DNA of 64,000 nucleotides from Flavobacteriales bacterium (GTDB lineage Bacteria > Bacteroidota > Bacteroidia > Flavobacteriales_F > PHOS-HE28), in NCBI GenBank assembly GCA_016703005.1, contig JADJCX010000009.1, forward strand, positions 1 through 64,000, written 5' to 3'. Numbering within the stretch: the stretch's first letter is position 1; every line of letters begins with the position of its first letter. Below are positions 18,743 to 27,866 of the stretch, piece by piece. The notes beneath the pieces were generated by a model. That model ran no database searches. It was not told where the DNA came from and saw only the letters and a list, made by a program, of their open reading frames with translations. A program made the translations under genes and the position numbers.

Positions 18743-18817
18743 AATGGGGTGTCCGCCGAAAGGCGGACTGAGATCATACCCAATGAACCTGGGCGGGTAA
18801 TGCCGCCAAGGGAACAG
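18743..18817 (+). promoter_or_regulatory. TPP riboswitch (THI element)
   Basis: A thiamin-pyrophosphate-sensing aptamer in the leader of the TonB receptor gene. The hallmarks are in order: the GGGGTGTCC strand of P1/P2, a GCCG-GAAA-CGGC-type P3 hairpin, CTGAGATCATACCC, GAACCTG, then GGTAATGCCGCCAAGGGAA. Downstream, the arms TGCAC/GTGCA (about 18843-18860) enclose ACCCC, which could pair with the GGGGGGAGG purine tract at 18863-18872. That suggests control at translation initiation rather than by a terminator, since no T run is present. Confidence 0.95.
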
Positions 18818-18886
18818 GGATCGTAATCAACGATCGCCGCAGTGCACGGACCCCTGTGCATGCGGGGGGAGGCAGAAGAGGATCAC

Positions 18887-21265
18887 ATGATGAAGTTCGT
18901 TTGGATGGCCTTGGCCATCGGCTGCTGTGCAAGTGTTTTTGCGCAGGGATCGATCACGGGTGTGGTGCTTAGCTCCGAAGGCGAAGCGCTCACCGGAGCA
19001 GTAGTTTCATCCGGGGCGTTGACCAGCATGGCGGACATCGGTGGGTCTTTCACCATCGGTCCGCTGAAGGGCGGTCCTCACCCGGTGCATGTCGCCTACT
19101 TCGGTTTCGTTCCGTTCGACACGATCGTGGTTGTGCCTTCCTCGGGAAGCGCTGAGGCGCGCATCCGGTTATCGCCACTCTCCTACTTGTTGCCGCAAGC
19201 CGAAGTGCGCGCCCTGCGCGCCGGTGATCGCGCGCCGTTCGCGAAGAGCAGTATTGACCGCGATCGGTTGCAGAAGACCAACACCGGTGTTGACCTTCCG
19301 TTGCTGCTGGACCATTTGCCGAGCGTGGTCACCACTACCGATGCCGGCACGGGCTTCGGCTATACCGGCTTGCGCATCCGTGGCAGCGACGCAACGCGGA
19401 TCAACGTGACGGTGAACGGTGTGCCGATCAACGATGCCGAAAGCCAAGGCATGTATTGGGTGGACATGCCCGACCTCGCCACCAGCACGCAGGATATCGA
19501 AGTGCAGCGCGGCGTGGGCAGCAGTACGAACGGTCCGGGAGCATTCGGTGCAAGCGTGAGCCTCAGAACCACAACGGTGAGCGACTCCGCGTTCGGCGAA
19601 TTGAGCGCGTTCGGTGGCTCGTACAACACCCAGCGTTATGCGGCCCGCTTCGGCACGGGCGTAGTACGCGGCTTCAGCCTCGATGGTCGCTTGAGCACCA
19701 TACACAGTGATGGCTTCATCGACCGCGCATCCGCTGATCTGAGCAGCTACTTCGTGCAAGGGGCTTGGCTCGGCAAGTCGCGTTCGTTGCGGTTCATCAC
19801 GTTCGGTGGAAAAGAAGTGACCTACCAAGCATGGGGCGGCGTGCCGCGTGAAGTGATCGATACGAACCGCACGTACAATCCGTACACCTACGACAACGAG
19901 GTGGATGATTACAAACAGACCTACTACCAGTTGCTCTTCGACCAGAAAGTGGGCACCAGCGGCAGCTTCAACCTTACGCTCTTCCGCACGCTTGGCGAAG
20001 GTTACTACGAGCAGTACAAAGAGGACGATGCCCTGGCCGACTACGGGATCGCACCGGTGATCATCGGCAGCGATACGATCATGACGAGTGACATCATCCG
20101 CCGGCGATGGTTGGACAATGTGATCAGCGGGGTGAACGCCAGTTTCGAGCAACAGTTCAACCGCGTACGCGCGGTGCTCGGCGGCAGCTACAGCCAGTAC
20201 AATGGCGACCACTTCGGCGAGGTGATCTGGGCCCGCTACGCAAGCAACAGTGATATCCGCGAGCACTACTACTTCAACGACGCGTCGAAGACCGATATGA
20301 ACGCGTTCCTGAAGTTGAATTGGATGTTGCACCCACGGTTCGAAGTGTACGCCGACGCCCAAGTGCGCAGCGTATCGCACGATTTTCTCGGCTTCGACAA
20401 TGAATTGCGGAACGTGACGCAGCAAGCTGCCTTCACGTTCTTCAACCCTAAAGCCGGGGTGCTCGCACACCTGCGTAAGAACGACCGTCTTTATGCTTCG
20501 TTAGCCCTTGCCAACCGCGAGCCCAACCGCGACGACCTGACCGAGACCAGTCCGCAGAGCCGACCGGAACCGGAGCAGTTGCAGGACATTGAACTCGGCT
20601 ATGACCTGCACAACACACGTTGGTCGGCAGGCATCAACGGCTACTACATGAGCTACAAGGATCAACTGGTGCTAACCGGTGAACTGAACGATGTGGGCGC
20701 GGCCCTGCGCACGAACGTCGCCAGCAGTTACCGCGCAGGTGTCGAACTCCAATGCACCGCGCGACTGCATCCGCATTGGTCCATCAGCGCGAACGCAACC
20801 CTGAGCCGGAACCGCATCAACGACTACGTGGAATACGTTGACGACTGGGACAACGGCGGGCAGGTGCGGGTGGAACATGCCGGAACCGACATCGCCTTCT
20901 CACCCAGCGTGATCGCTGGCGGCGAACTCACCACCTTTGTATGGAACTCACCGCGCTTCGGCAATGCCAGCATTACTTGGGCGAGCAAGTACGTGGGCAA
21001 GCAGTTCCTCGACAACACAAGCAGCGATGATCGGGCACTCGACGCTTACCTCGTGAACGACGTGCGGGCCAACCTCTCCTTCACGGGCATCAAGGACCTG
21101 GATGAAGTCGTGATCCATTTGAGCGTACGCAACATCTTCAGCGAAGAGTACGAGAGCAACGGTTGGGTGTATTCCTATTTCTCTGAAATGCGTCGGCAGG
21201 AAATGGTGGGGCTCTTCCCGCAGGCACCGCTGAATTTCCTCGGAGGGGTTAATGTGCGGTTCTGA
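18887..21265 (+). CDS. TonB-dependent outer-membrane receptor, TPP-riboswitch controlled (probable thiamin uptake)
   Basis: A 792-residue outer-membrane receptor. The signal peptide (WMALAIGCCASVFAQ) is followed by a carboxypeptidase-D-like regulatory domain at about residues 20-95 (GSITGVVLSSEGEALTGA). The plug (LLLDHLPSVVTT, GLRIRGSDATRINVTVNGVPIND, EVQRGVGSSTNGPGAFG) and a 22-strand-type barrel ending in LGGVNVRF complete it. The terminal Phe is typical of barrels. TPP control makes thiamin or a precursor the likely ligand, as known for OMR1-type receptors in Bacteroides. ATG 18887 and ATG 18890 are adjacent; the annotated upstream GTG would overlap the regulatory hairpin. Confidence 0.93.
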   Translation: MMKFVWMALAIGCCASVFAQGSITGVVLSSEGEALTGAVVSSGALTSMADIGGSFTIGPLKGGPHPVHVAYFGFVPFDTIVVVPSSGSAEARIRLSPLSYLLPQAEVRALRAGDRAPFAKSSIDRDRLQKTNTGVDLPLLLDHLPSVVTTTDAGTGFGYTGLRIRGSDATRINVTVNGVPINDAESQGMYWVDMPDLATSTQDIEVQRGVGSSTNGPGAFGASVSLRTTTVSDSAFGELSAFGGSYNTQRYAARFGTGVVRGFSLDGRLSTIHSDGFIDRASADLSSYFVQGAWLGKSRSLRFITFGGKEVTYQAWGGVPREVIDTNRTYNPYTYDNEVDDYKQTYYQLLFDQKVGTSGSFNLTLFRTLGEGYYEQYKEDDALADYGIAPVIIGSDTIMTSDIIRRRWLDNVISGVNASFEQQFNRVRAVLGGSYSQYNGDHFGEVIWARYASNSDIREHYYFNDASKTDMNAFLKLNWMLHPRFEVYADAQVRSVSHDFLGFDNELRNVTQQAAFTFFNPKAGVLAHLRKNDRLYASLALANREPNRDDLTETSPQSRPEPEQLQDIELGYDLHNTRWSAGINGYYMSYKDQLVLTGELNDVGAALRTNVASSYRAGVELQCTARLHPHWSISANATLSRNRINDYVEYVDDWDNGGQVRVEHAGTDIAFSPSVIAGGELTTFVWNSPRFGNASITWASKYVGKQFLDNTSSDDRALDAYLVNDVRANLSFTGIKDLDEVVIHLSVRNIFSEEYESNGWVYSYFSEMRRQEMVGLFPQAPLNFLGGVNVRF

Positions 21266-21351
21266 GCACCCCGGGGCAATCGGCTAACGAAAGTTCTATT
21301 GCTCCATTGCTGTCGGATCGCTCAACTTTGGTGCGACCCAACCGTATCCCC

Positions 21352-22689
21352 ATGCGCTACCTGACCGCCTCCACTGCCGCACTGCTCGCGCTCTTCGCCA
21401 GCGCCCAGACCATTTACGATGCACGCAGTGATGATTACCGCGGTTTGAAGTACGCCTGCGATGGCAGCGTGACGCCCGTGCTGCGCATTCAGAACGTGGG
21501 TTCGGCCACCATGAGCACCTGTGTGGTGGAGACGTGGAAGAACGGCGTGGTGGACAACACCTTCAACTGGATATTGGGCGTGCCCGCCGCTACCGGAGAA
21601 TTCCGGCAGCCTTCGTTCCCTCCTATTCCTGTCGTTCCCGGCGACGAGATCGAACTGCGCATCATCAGTGTGAACACGAATCCGGATGAAGACGCCCTCG
21701 ATAACATCCACAGCGAGATCATAGAGGCCGAGCCCACGCCCGGTGCTTCGTTCACCATGAACGTGGAGGTGAAGACCGATGACAACCCTGGTGAAACCAC
21801 ATGGTCGGTGCGCAACGATCTGGGCGCTGTGGTAGCGCAAGGCGGACCGTACAGTGAGCCGAACGGTACGGAGCAAGCGACCATTGGTTTGTCATCTTCT
21901 GATTGCTACACCTTCGAAGTGCTGGACAGCGGCGGCGACGGCATGAGCGCCGGCGTGCGCAGCCCGGGCTATGTGAGCGTGAGCAGTCTTGGTAATGCGT
22001 TGATCGAGATCGATGGCGGCGACTTCACCGATCGCGCCGATGAAGGATTGCGCTCGGGAACTGATGCCTGCGCACTGACCCAGTTGACAACTTCCGGTGC
22101 TCCGGAGATCTCATGCGGCGCTGATGTGTGGATCGGGGGTGGTAGCTCCATTTACGCTACACCAGTGCCCACCGCGAACAGGTACCAATGGCGTTTCACA
22201 CGTGGTGCCTACGTACGCACCATCGCGAAACCCACCAATGCCTTGCCGATAACGCAGTGGGCCACGCTACCGCTGAAGGCTGGCCGCACCTACAACGTTG
22301 AAGTGCGCTGCAGCTACGACAATGGTGCAACGTGGTGCCCGTTCGGACCGGTGTGCACGATCCGCACACGTTCCGGTGTTCAGCAGAATGTGCGTTCGTT
22401 CGGCAGCGCGGAGGAAGTCGCGGTGCAGAATGAACTATTGCTCTATCCTGTTCCCTCCGATGGCTCCGGCTTCCACCTGCTCTTCGACGCCGTTGAAGGC
22501 ACGGAAGGACAGGCGCTGCTCTCAGTGATCGACATGGCGGGGCGCGAGGTCGCCACCGCTGGGTTCACGGTCGCCGAAGGTGAAGTGCGCCATGAAGTAG
22601 AGTTCACGAATGCGCTGACGACCGGTATGTACCTGGTACGCGTGAACGTGAACGGCGCCATGCTGCACAGCCGTTTGGTGGTGCGCTGA
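21352..22689 (+). CDS. Secreted protein with T9SS type A sorting domain
   Basis: A 445-residue extracellular protein. It has a signal peptide (YLTASTAALLALFASAQT), then beta-sandwich domains including a CARDB-like segment (TPVLRIQNVGSATMSTCVVETW) and a region (SCYTFEVLDSGGDGMS) typical of Bacteroidota surface proteins. An Ig/fibronectin-like domain with disulfide candidates (YNVEVRCSYDNGATWC) follows. The C-terminal 80 residues form a Por secretion tail (LLYPVPSDGSGFHLLFD, LSVIDMAGREV, TGMYLVRVNVNG), so export by the type IX system is expected. There is no enzymatic domain; an adhesion or matrix role is plausible. Confidence 0.85.
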   Translation: MRYLTASTAALLALFASAQTIYDARSDDYRGLKYACDGSVTPVLRIQNVGSATMSTCVVETWKNGVVDNTFNWILGVPAATGEFRQPSFPPIPVVPGDEIELRIISVNTNPDEDALDNIHSEIIEAEPTPGASFTMNVEVKTDDNPGETTWSVRNDLGAVVAQGGPYSEPNGTEQATIGLSSSDCYTFEVLDSGGDGMSAGVRSPGYVSVSSLGNALIEIDGGDFTDRADEGLRSGTDACALTQLTTSGAPEISCGADVWIGGGSSIYATPVPTANRYQWRFTRGAYVRTIAKPTNALPITQWATLPLKAGRTYNVEVRCSYDNGATWCPFGPVCTIRTRSGVQQNVRSFGSAEEVAVQNELLLYPVPSDGSGFHLLFDAVEGTEGQALLSVIDMAGREVATAGFTVAEGEVRHEVEFTNALTTGMYLVRVNVNGAMLHSRLVVR

Positions 22690-22700
22690 TCGCGCAACGC

Positions 22701-24656
22701 TCAAGCGCGCGACACGAAGTACATCTCCATGTCGCCTTTGTTCTTGGCACCCACCATGCCACGCGGTTCGAAACGGAAACCCGCGAACTCCTTCACTTGT
22801 GCATAGGTGGTTGCTGAAATATTGATGCGACCGATCTCGCCGCTGCTCTCCATGCGCGCTGCCGTGTTCACGGTATCGCCCCAGATATCGTAAGCGAATT
22901 TCTTCACGCCGACAATGCCCGCTATTACCGGACCGGAGTGGATCCCAACGCGCATCTCGAACGCGGGCAGCCCGGCACTGAGCCGATCGGTGCGACGACG
23001 TTGAATGAACTCCTGCATCTCCAGTGCAGCGAACACCATGTCCTTTGCCGATGAGGCATTCGGATCGGGCAATCCCGCAGCGGCCATGTATGCATCGCCG
23101 ATCGTTTTGATCTTCTCGATGCGGTGGTGCTCCACGATCGCATCGAGGCCTTTGAAGCAGTGATCGATCTCTGCGACCAGGTCAGCGGCGCTGAGTTGCT
23201 CGGCCAACTGGGTGAAGCCCTTGAAGTCTGTAAAGAGAACGGTCGCGTTCGCGAACGCTCGGGCCTCTGCCGAGCCTTTCGCCTTCAATTCAGCCGCGAC
23301 TTCTTTCGGCAGGATGTTGTGCAGCAGATCATCGCTGCGGTCCTTCTCCTTCTGTATGAGCGCGCGCGAACGACGGATGTAGCGCAACCGGCCGAACAAG
23401 CCACCGGCGAGCAGCAGCACACCCAATGCGGAGAACAGGATCCAGTTGCGCTGCTCCTTTCCGCGTGATAGCTCCTGCTGGTAAGAAAGGTCTTTGGCGA
23501 ACTGCTCGCGGGCCTGCACCAAGCTGTCGGCGATCTGCTGCTGTTGGAATGCATGTTGGAGTTCCAGCCGCATCACCTCCTTGTTGTTGTTCATGTTCTC
23601 CAGCGAGTCGCTGATGGACACGAACGCCTTCTGTGCGCGGAAGGCGCTGGCCAGGTCACCCGATGCTTCGAACGCCAGCATCAAACACTCGCTGCACTCC
23701 TTCTGCTGTTGCAGCAGATCGGATGTCTTGGCAATGGACAAGCCCTCGTTGCAAGCCGCGATCGCTTCACGCATGCGGCCTTGGTCGCGTAACAGCTCGC
23801 CCGTGTAGTAGTGCGTGCGCGCCAATTGTCGCTTACTACCGAGCACCGTGAAAATGGCGCGCGCTGAATCAAGACTTGCGTGCGCTTCCAGCGGCCGTCC
23901 CATCTGACTGTATGCGCGGCCGAGATTGTTGTATGCCATTCCCGTTTCCAATCGACGTCCAAGTGTGCGGTAGAGGTCAAGGCTCTGGAGGAATTCCTCC
24001 ACTGCTTTGGTGCGCTCGCCCATTTCCAAATGCGTAGCGCCTAGGTTCTGCGTGGCTTGGGCCTTTCCTTTTTGGTCGTTCAATTCCTCATACAACGCCC
24101 GACTGCGTTCATAGTTCTCCAGCGCCTTGCCCCATTCGTCCTGCTCGGTGTACAGGTTGCCGATGGTGTTGTAGGTATCCGCAAGTCCAGTTTTGTTGCC
24201 AAGCTGTTCGTTGATCACCAAAGCCTTCTGGCACATGGCCAACGCCTGCGGAAGGTCGCCGGTGTTCTTGTGCACGTTGCTCATGTTGCGGTAGGCGTTG
24301 GCCACCCGCTTCGGGTCATCAAGCTCTTGCGCCACGGCCAAGCACTGCTCCAAGTATTCGAGCGATGCCTTGTAATCGCTCTTCATGCTGCTACCCACGG
24401 CCATGGTGGTGTACGCCTCGTACCGTGCGCGGCCATCCTTCACCTTCAATGCAAAGGCCAGCTGAGCGTCGGCCAACTTCATACCGCTATCGGGCTTCTC
24501 GAAGACCGTTTTCCAAGCCAGCGTTTGGATGGCCTGCAACCGTGAGCTATCCGGAAGCGCGGTGTTGTTCCATGCTTTCCACAGCGAGTCGCCCTGGGCC
24601 AACAGCGTATTCGCCACTAACATGACCAACAGCGGGAACAACTGGCGCTTACACAC
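22701..24656 (-). CDS. TPR-fused class III adenylate/guanylate cyclase
   Basis: A membrane-anchored signalling cyclase of about 651 residues. The N-terminal signal (LFPLLVMLVANTLLAQ) is followed by about seven TPR units, then a single membrane helix near residues 401-420 (WILFSALGVLLLAGGLFG). A short coiled segment (LLHNILPKEVAAEL) leads to the class III catalytic domain. Metal Asp residues are visible in LFTDFKGFT and KTIGDAYMAA. The Lys of IKTIGD and the Asp of YDIWGDTVNTAARM are the adenine-selecting residues, so ATP is the likely substrate. GTG 24656 is chosen since the ATG 24755 version would overlap the divergent gene, and a TACCTTCC box precedes it. Confidence 0.88.
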   Translation of the reverse strand: MCKRQLFPLLVMLVANTLLAQGDSLWKAWNNTALPDSSRLQAIQTLAWKTVFEKPDSGMKLADAQLAFALKVKDGRARYEAYTTMAVGSSMKSDYKASLEYLEQCLAVAQELDDPKRVANAYRNMSNVHKNTGDLPQALAMCQKALVINEQLGNKTGLADTYNTIGNLYTEQDEWGKALENYERSRALYEELNDQKGKAQATQNLGATHLEMGERTKAVEEFLQSLDLYRTLGRRLETGMAYNNLGRAYSQMGRPLEAHASLDSARAIFTVLGSKRQLARTHYYTGELLRDQGRMREAIAACNEGLSIAKTSDLLQQQKECSECLMLAFEASGDLASAFRAQKAFVSISDSLENMNNNKEVMRLELQHAFQQQQIADSLVQAREQFAKDLSYQQELSRGKEQRNWILFSALGVLLLAGGLFGRLRYIRRSRALIQKEKDRSDDLLHNILPKEVAAELKAKGSAEARAFANATVLFTDFKGFTQLAEQLSAADLVAEIDHCFKGLDAIVEHHRIEKIKTIGDAYMAAAGLPDPNASSAKDMVFAALEMQEFIQRRRTDRLSAGLPAFEMRVGIHSGPVIAGIVGVKKFAYDIWGDTVNTAARMESSGEIGRINISATTYAQVKEFAGFRFEPRGMVGAKNKGDMEMYFVSRA

Positions 24657-24745
24657 CGGGGGAAGGTAGTTGGAGGACACGCGCAGGCAGCGGAACACAT
24701 CGGTGGTTCGTCTGACCGCTACAAAGGAGCCTAATTTCCGAACCC

Positions 24746-25621
24746 ATGAGAACACAGCTACGCAATGCCATTGCCTTCACGTCCCTGTTCGCTTCACTAC
24801 CCGGGGTAGCACAGTTCAATGCGCTGCCTGATTCCAACGCGACGTGGATGACCTCTTTTTGGATAGGGCCGGGCTATCCATACGAGGGCTATTTCCATGA
24901 GTACGACCCGATCAACACCGATACCATCATTGGTGGCGAAGTGTACCAGCGCATATTGCTGACCGACAACTTCGGCGGATCATATTATGCAGGAGCGCTT
25001 CGCGACAACGAGTTAGGGCAGGTCTATTTCTGCGCACCGAGCGACACCCCGAAGCTGCTCTATGACTTCGATGTCTTGCCTGGCGATACGGTGCAGGACG
25101 TGATGGGTATCTGGCTGGATGATATCGGTGTTTATTCGGTTGATACGATCCTAGTTAACGGAACGCCACGCAAACGCATTGGCATCGAGTGTCTGAGTTC
25201 GCCGGGTTTCGCGTCCGGATATTGGATACAAGGTATCGGGGGCACCGGCGGCTTGCTCCTTACCAGCGCATGTGCTAGCGTTTCCGGCAGCGGGACACTG
25301 GTCTGCATGACGGAGAACGATACGATCCAGTACGGGACGAATGTTGGCGCGATCGGAGCCTGCGACATATATCTGGGAATGGTCGAAGAAAATGAGACAC
25401 CAAGCGTCTCCCTCCGACCGAACCCTTCGCAGGGCCAGTTCCTCATTGGCGTTGACAAAGAGCTGATCCTTCAGTGCTCGGTATTCGATCCACAAGGACG
25501 AACGGTGCTGCGTGTCCGAGAAAACACCATTGACCTGAGCGGCCATGCGCCCGGGGTGTACACGGTACTGGTGCAGACTGACCACAGCATGCTTCGCGCT
25601 CCGCTGGTTTTGGAGCGCTAG
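24746..25621 (+). CDS. Secreted protein with T9SS sorting domain
   Basis: A 291-residue extracellular protein with signal peptide (AIAFTSLFASLPGVAQ). The body (TDTIIGGEVYQRILLTDN, YYAGALRDNELGQVYFCAP, LLYDFDVLPGDTVQD) matches a beta-rich type found repeatedly in Bacteroidota secreted proteins, but I know no function. The last ~75 residues form a Por-type sorting tail (VSLRPNPSQGQFLIG, SVFDPQGRTV, APGVYTVLVQTD). The gene is divergent from the cyclase, with a TAATTTCCG element six bases before its ATG. Its 3' end is seven bases from the convergent GGGP synthase gene. Confidence 0.83.
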   Translation: MRTQLRNAIAFTSLFASLPGVAQFNALPDSNATWMTSFWIGPGYPYEGYFHEYDPINTDTIIGGEVYQRILLTDNFGGSYYAGALRDNELGQVYFCAPSDTPKLLYDFDVLPGDTVQDVMGIWLDDIGVYSVDTILVNGTPRKRIGIECLSSPGFASGYWIQGIGGTGGLLLTSACASVSGSGTLVCMTENDTIQYGTNVGAIGACDIYLGMVEENETPSVSLRPNPSQGQFLIGVDKELILQCSVFDPQGRTVLRVRENTIDLSGHAPGVYTVLVQTDHSMLRAPLVLER

Positions 25622-25628
25622 TGGTGGT

Positions 25629-26369
25629 TCACCCATGCACCGCCTCGCTCAACGCGAAAACGGTCTCAGGGTCTTCTTCCACCGCAGTACCGACAACGAT
25701 AACATCGGCTCCGGCATCACAGAGCAGGCGTGCAGTTGCTGCATCGCGGATGCCGCCGCCAACGATGATGGGGCATGATACGCTGGCGCGCACTGCCGCG
25801 GTCATCTCGGCGCTCACGGTCTTCTTTGCGCCGCTGCCCGTATCCATGTACATGGTGCGCATACCCAACATTTCGCCGGCCAAGGCGGTACAAGCCGCAA
25901 TGCCGGGTTTGTCATGCGGTATGGGTGACGTCTGGCTGACGTAGTGTGCGGTGGTTGCCCGGCCTCCATCCACCAACATGTAACCAGTGGGGATGGCTTC
26001 GATACCCAACGCCTTCACGCGCGGCGCTGCCGTTACGTGGTGGCCAATGAGCAGTTCAGCATTGCGCCCGCTGATGAGACTGAGGAACAACACCGCATCG
26101 GCATGGGCGCTCAGTTGCGCTGGGCTACCGGGGAATAGCACCACGGGCCGGTCACTGAGTTCCTTCACCCGCTTCACGCAAGCGTCGAAGGCATCGGTCA
26201 TTAGCAGGCTACCGCCTACGAACATCAGATCAGCCTTGGCCATACATGCGTTCTGGATGGTGCGCTCCAAGCGTTCGGCATCCTGGGCTTGGTCGGGGTC
26301 GATGAGCACGGCCAAGAGCTTCCGCCCTTCGGCCCTTGACCTGTCAAGCATTTGCAGCACGGTGCTCAT
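25629..26369 (-). CDS. Geranylgeranyl/heptaprenylglyceryl phosphate synthase family protein
   Basis: A TIM-barrel prenyltransferase that would join a polyprenyl diphosphate to sn-glycerol-1-phosphate. Diagnostic elements are LLAVLIDPDQ, LMFVGGSLLM, VLFPGSPAQL, GYMLVDGG, YMDTGSGA (phosphate and glycerol contacts), PIIVGGGIRDAATA and GADVIVVGTAVEED. The 246-residue length suits the bacterial group II members described from Flavobacterium and Chitinophaga. The start ATG 26369 is clear, since the longer frame upstream lies antisense to ahcY. The enzyme is archaeal in character; a physiological role in this phylum is not established. Confidence 0.9.
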   Translation of the reverse strand: MSTVLQMLDRSRAEGRKLLAVLIDPDQAQDAERLERTIQNACMAKADLMFVGGSLLMTDAFDACVKRVKELSDRPVVLFPGSPAQLSAHADAVLFLSLISGRNAELLIGHHVTAAPRVKALGIEAIPTGYMLVDGGRATTAHYVSQTSPIPHDKPGIAACTALAGEMLGMRTMYMDTGSGAKKTVSAEMTAAVRASVSCPIIVGGGIRDAATARLLCDAGADVIVVGTAVEEDPETVFALSEAVHG

Positions 26370-26435
26370 GTCGCGAACATACCATTCCCCATTCCCTTGC
26401 CCCTTTCCGACGCAAGAAAATCCGGGGGAAGCGGC

Positions 26436-26443
26436 TACTTTCG
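26436..26443 (+). promoter_or_regulatory. -7 promoter box (TACTTTCG) for ahcY
   Basis: Consensus Bacteroidota -7 element 40 bases before the ahcY ATG at 26484 and 16 bases before the in-frame ATG at 26460. Confidence 0.6.
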
Positions 26444-26483
26444 CGCCCCCGTTGCGTCCATGCACGGAACACCGACGATAGCC

Positions 26484-27800
26484 ATGACAACCAAGACCGC
26501 TGAACAGTTGAAGTACAAAGTGAAGGACCTCTCCCAAGCCGACTGGGGCCGCAAGGAGATCGAATTGGCCGAGGCCGAGATGCCCGGATTGATGGCACTG
26601 CGCGAACAGCACGGCAAGCAGAAGCCTTTGAAAGGTGCCCGCATCGCAGGCTGCCTCCACATGACCATCCAAACCGCTGTGCTGATCGAGACCTTGAAGG
26701 AACTCGGCGCGGAAGTGAGTTGGAGCAGCTGCAACATCTTCAGTACCCAGGACCACGCTGCCGCCGCTATCGCGAAAGCCGGTATTCCCGTGTTCGCTTG
26801 GAAGGGCATGAACAACGAAGAGTTCGATTGGTGCATCGAGCAGACATTGTTCGCGTTCGAAGGAGGCAAACCCTTGAACATGATCCTGGACGATGGTGGT
26901 GACCTCACCAACATGGTCTTCGATAAGTTCCCTGAACTGGTGAATGGTATCAAGGGCCTCAGCGAAGAAACCACAACTGGCGTGCACCGTTTGCTGGAGC
27001 GTGAGAAGAACGGCACGCTGGTGATGCCGGCGATCAACGTGAACGACAGCGTTACCAAAAGCAAGTTCGACAACAAGTACGGCTGCAAGGAGAGCGCTGT
27101 TGACGCGATCCGCCGCGCCACCGATATCATGATGGCCGGAAAGGTCGCCGTGGTCGCCGGTTACGGCGACGTGGGTAAGGGCACCGCCGCTTCTTTGAAA
27201 GGTGCAGGTGCGCGCGTGATCGTTACCGAGATCGATCCCATCTGCGCGTTACAAGCAGCAATGGACGGCTTCGAAGTGAAGGCGATGGCGAATGCTGCAC
27301 CACGTGCGGACATCATCATCACCACCACGGGCAACTGCGACATCATCCGCGCGGAGCATTTCGAAGCGATGAAGGACAAAACCATCGTTTGCAACATCGG
27401 CCACTTCGATAACGAGATCGACATGGCTTGGCTGAACGGCACGCATGGCAAGAGCAAAGTGGAGATCAAGCCACAGGTTGACAAGTACACCATCAATGGC
27501 AAAGACATCCTCATTCTCGCCGAGGGCCGACTGGTGAACTTGGGTTGTGCCACGGGCCACCCCAGCTTCGTGATGAGCAACAGTTTCACGAACCAGACAC
27601 TTGCTCAGTTGGAACTATGGCAGAATACCGACAAGTACGAGAACAAAGTGTATGTGCTGCCCAAGCACCTCGATGAGATGGTGGCCAAGCTGCACCTCGC
27701 CAAGATCGGTGTGGAACTGGAGGAACTGAACGACAAACAGGCCAACTACATCGGCGTGGCCAAGAACGGACCGTTCAAGAGCGACGCTTACCGCTACTGA
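26484..27800 (+). CDS. ahcY: Adenosylhomocysteinase
   Basis: Reversibly hydrolyses S-adenosylhomocysteine to adenosine and homocysteine, removing the product inhibitor of methyltransferases. Substrate-site signatures are CLHMTIQTAVLIETL and WSSCNIFSTQDHAAAA, and the catalytic region is NVNDSVTKSKFDN. The NAD site is GYGDVGKGTAASLKG. The C-terminal SDAYRY motif with its preceding Lys contributes to the partner's NAD site in the tetramer. ATG 26484 (MTTKTAEQLKYKVKDL) gives the usual 438 residues; ATG 26460 adds eight. A strong terminator follows. Confidence 0.97.
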   Translation: MTTKTAEQLKYKVKDLSQADWGRKEIELAEAEMPGLMALREQHGKQKPLKGARIAGCLHMTIQTAVLIETLKELGAEVSWSSCNIFSTQDHAAAAIAKAGIPVFAWKGMNNEEFDWCIEQTLFAFEGGKPLNMILDDGGDLTNMVFDKFPELVNGIKGLSEETTTGVHRLLEREKNGTLVMPAINVNDSVTKSKFDNKYGCKESAVDAIRRATDIMMAGKVAVVAGYGDVGKGTAASLKGAGARVIVTEIDPICALQAAMDGFEVKAMANAAPRADIIITTTGNCDIIRAEHFEAMKDKTIVCNIGHFDNEIDMAWLNGTHGKSKVEIKPQVDKYTINGKDILILAEGRLVNLGCATGHPSFVMSNSFTNQTLAQLELWQNTDKYENKVYVLPKHLDEMVAKLHLAKIGVELEELNDKQANYIGVAKNGPFKSDAYRY

Positions 27801-27817
27801 TCAGCCGCAACTTCAAA

Positions 27818-27846
27818 AGAAAGGCCCACCGATGGTGGGCCTTTCT
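27818..27846 (+). terminator. Bidirectional rho-independent terminator
   Basis: A perfect 13-bp stem with a GAT loop (arms AGAAAGGCCCACC and its complement), A-rich before and T-rich after. It lies between ahcY and the convergent Rieske-like lipoprotein gene and can serve both. Confidence 0.9.
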
Positions 27847-27866
27847 CATTTCAAGAACGCCGGAAT

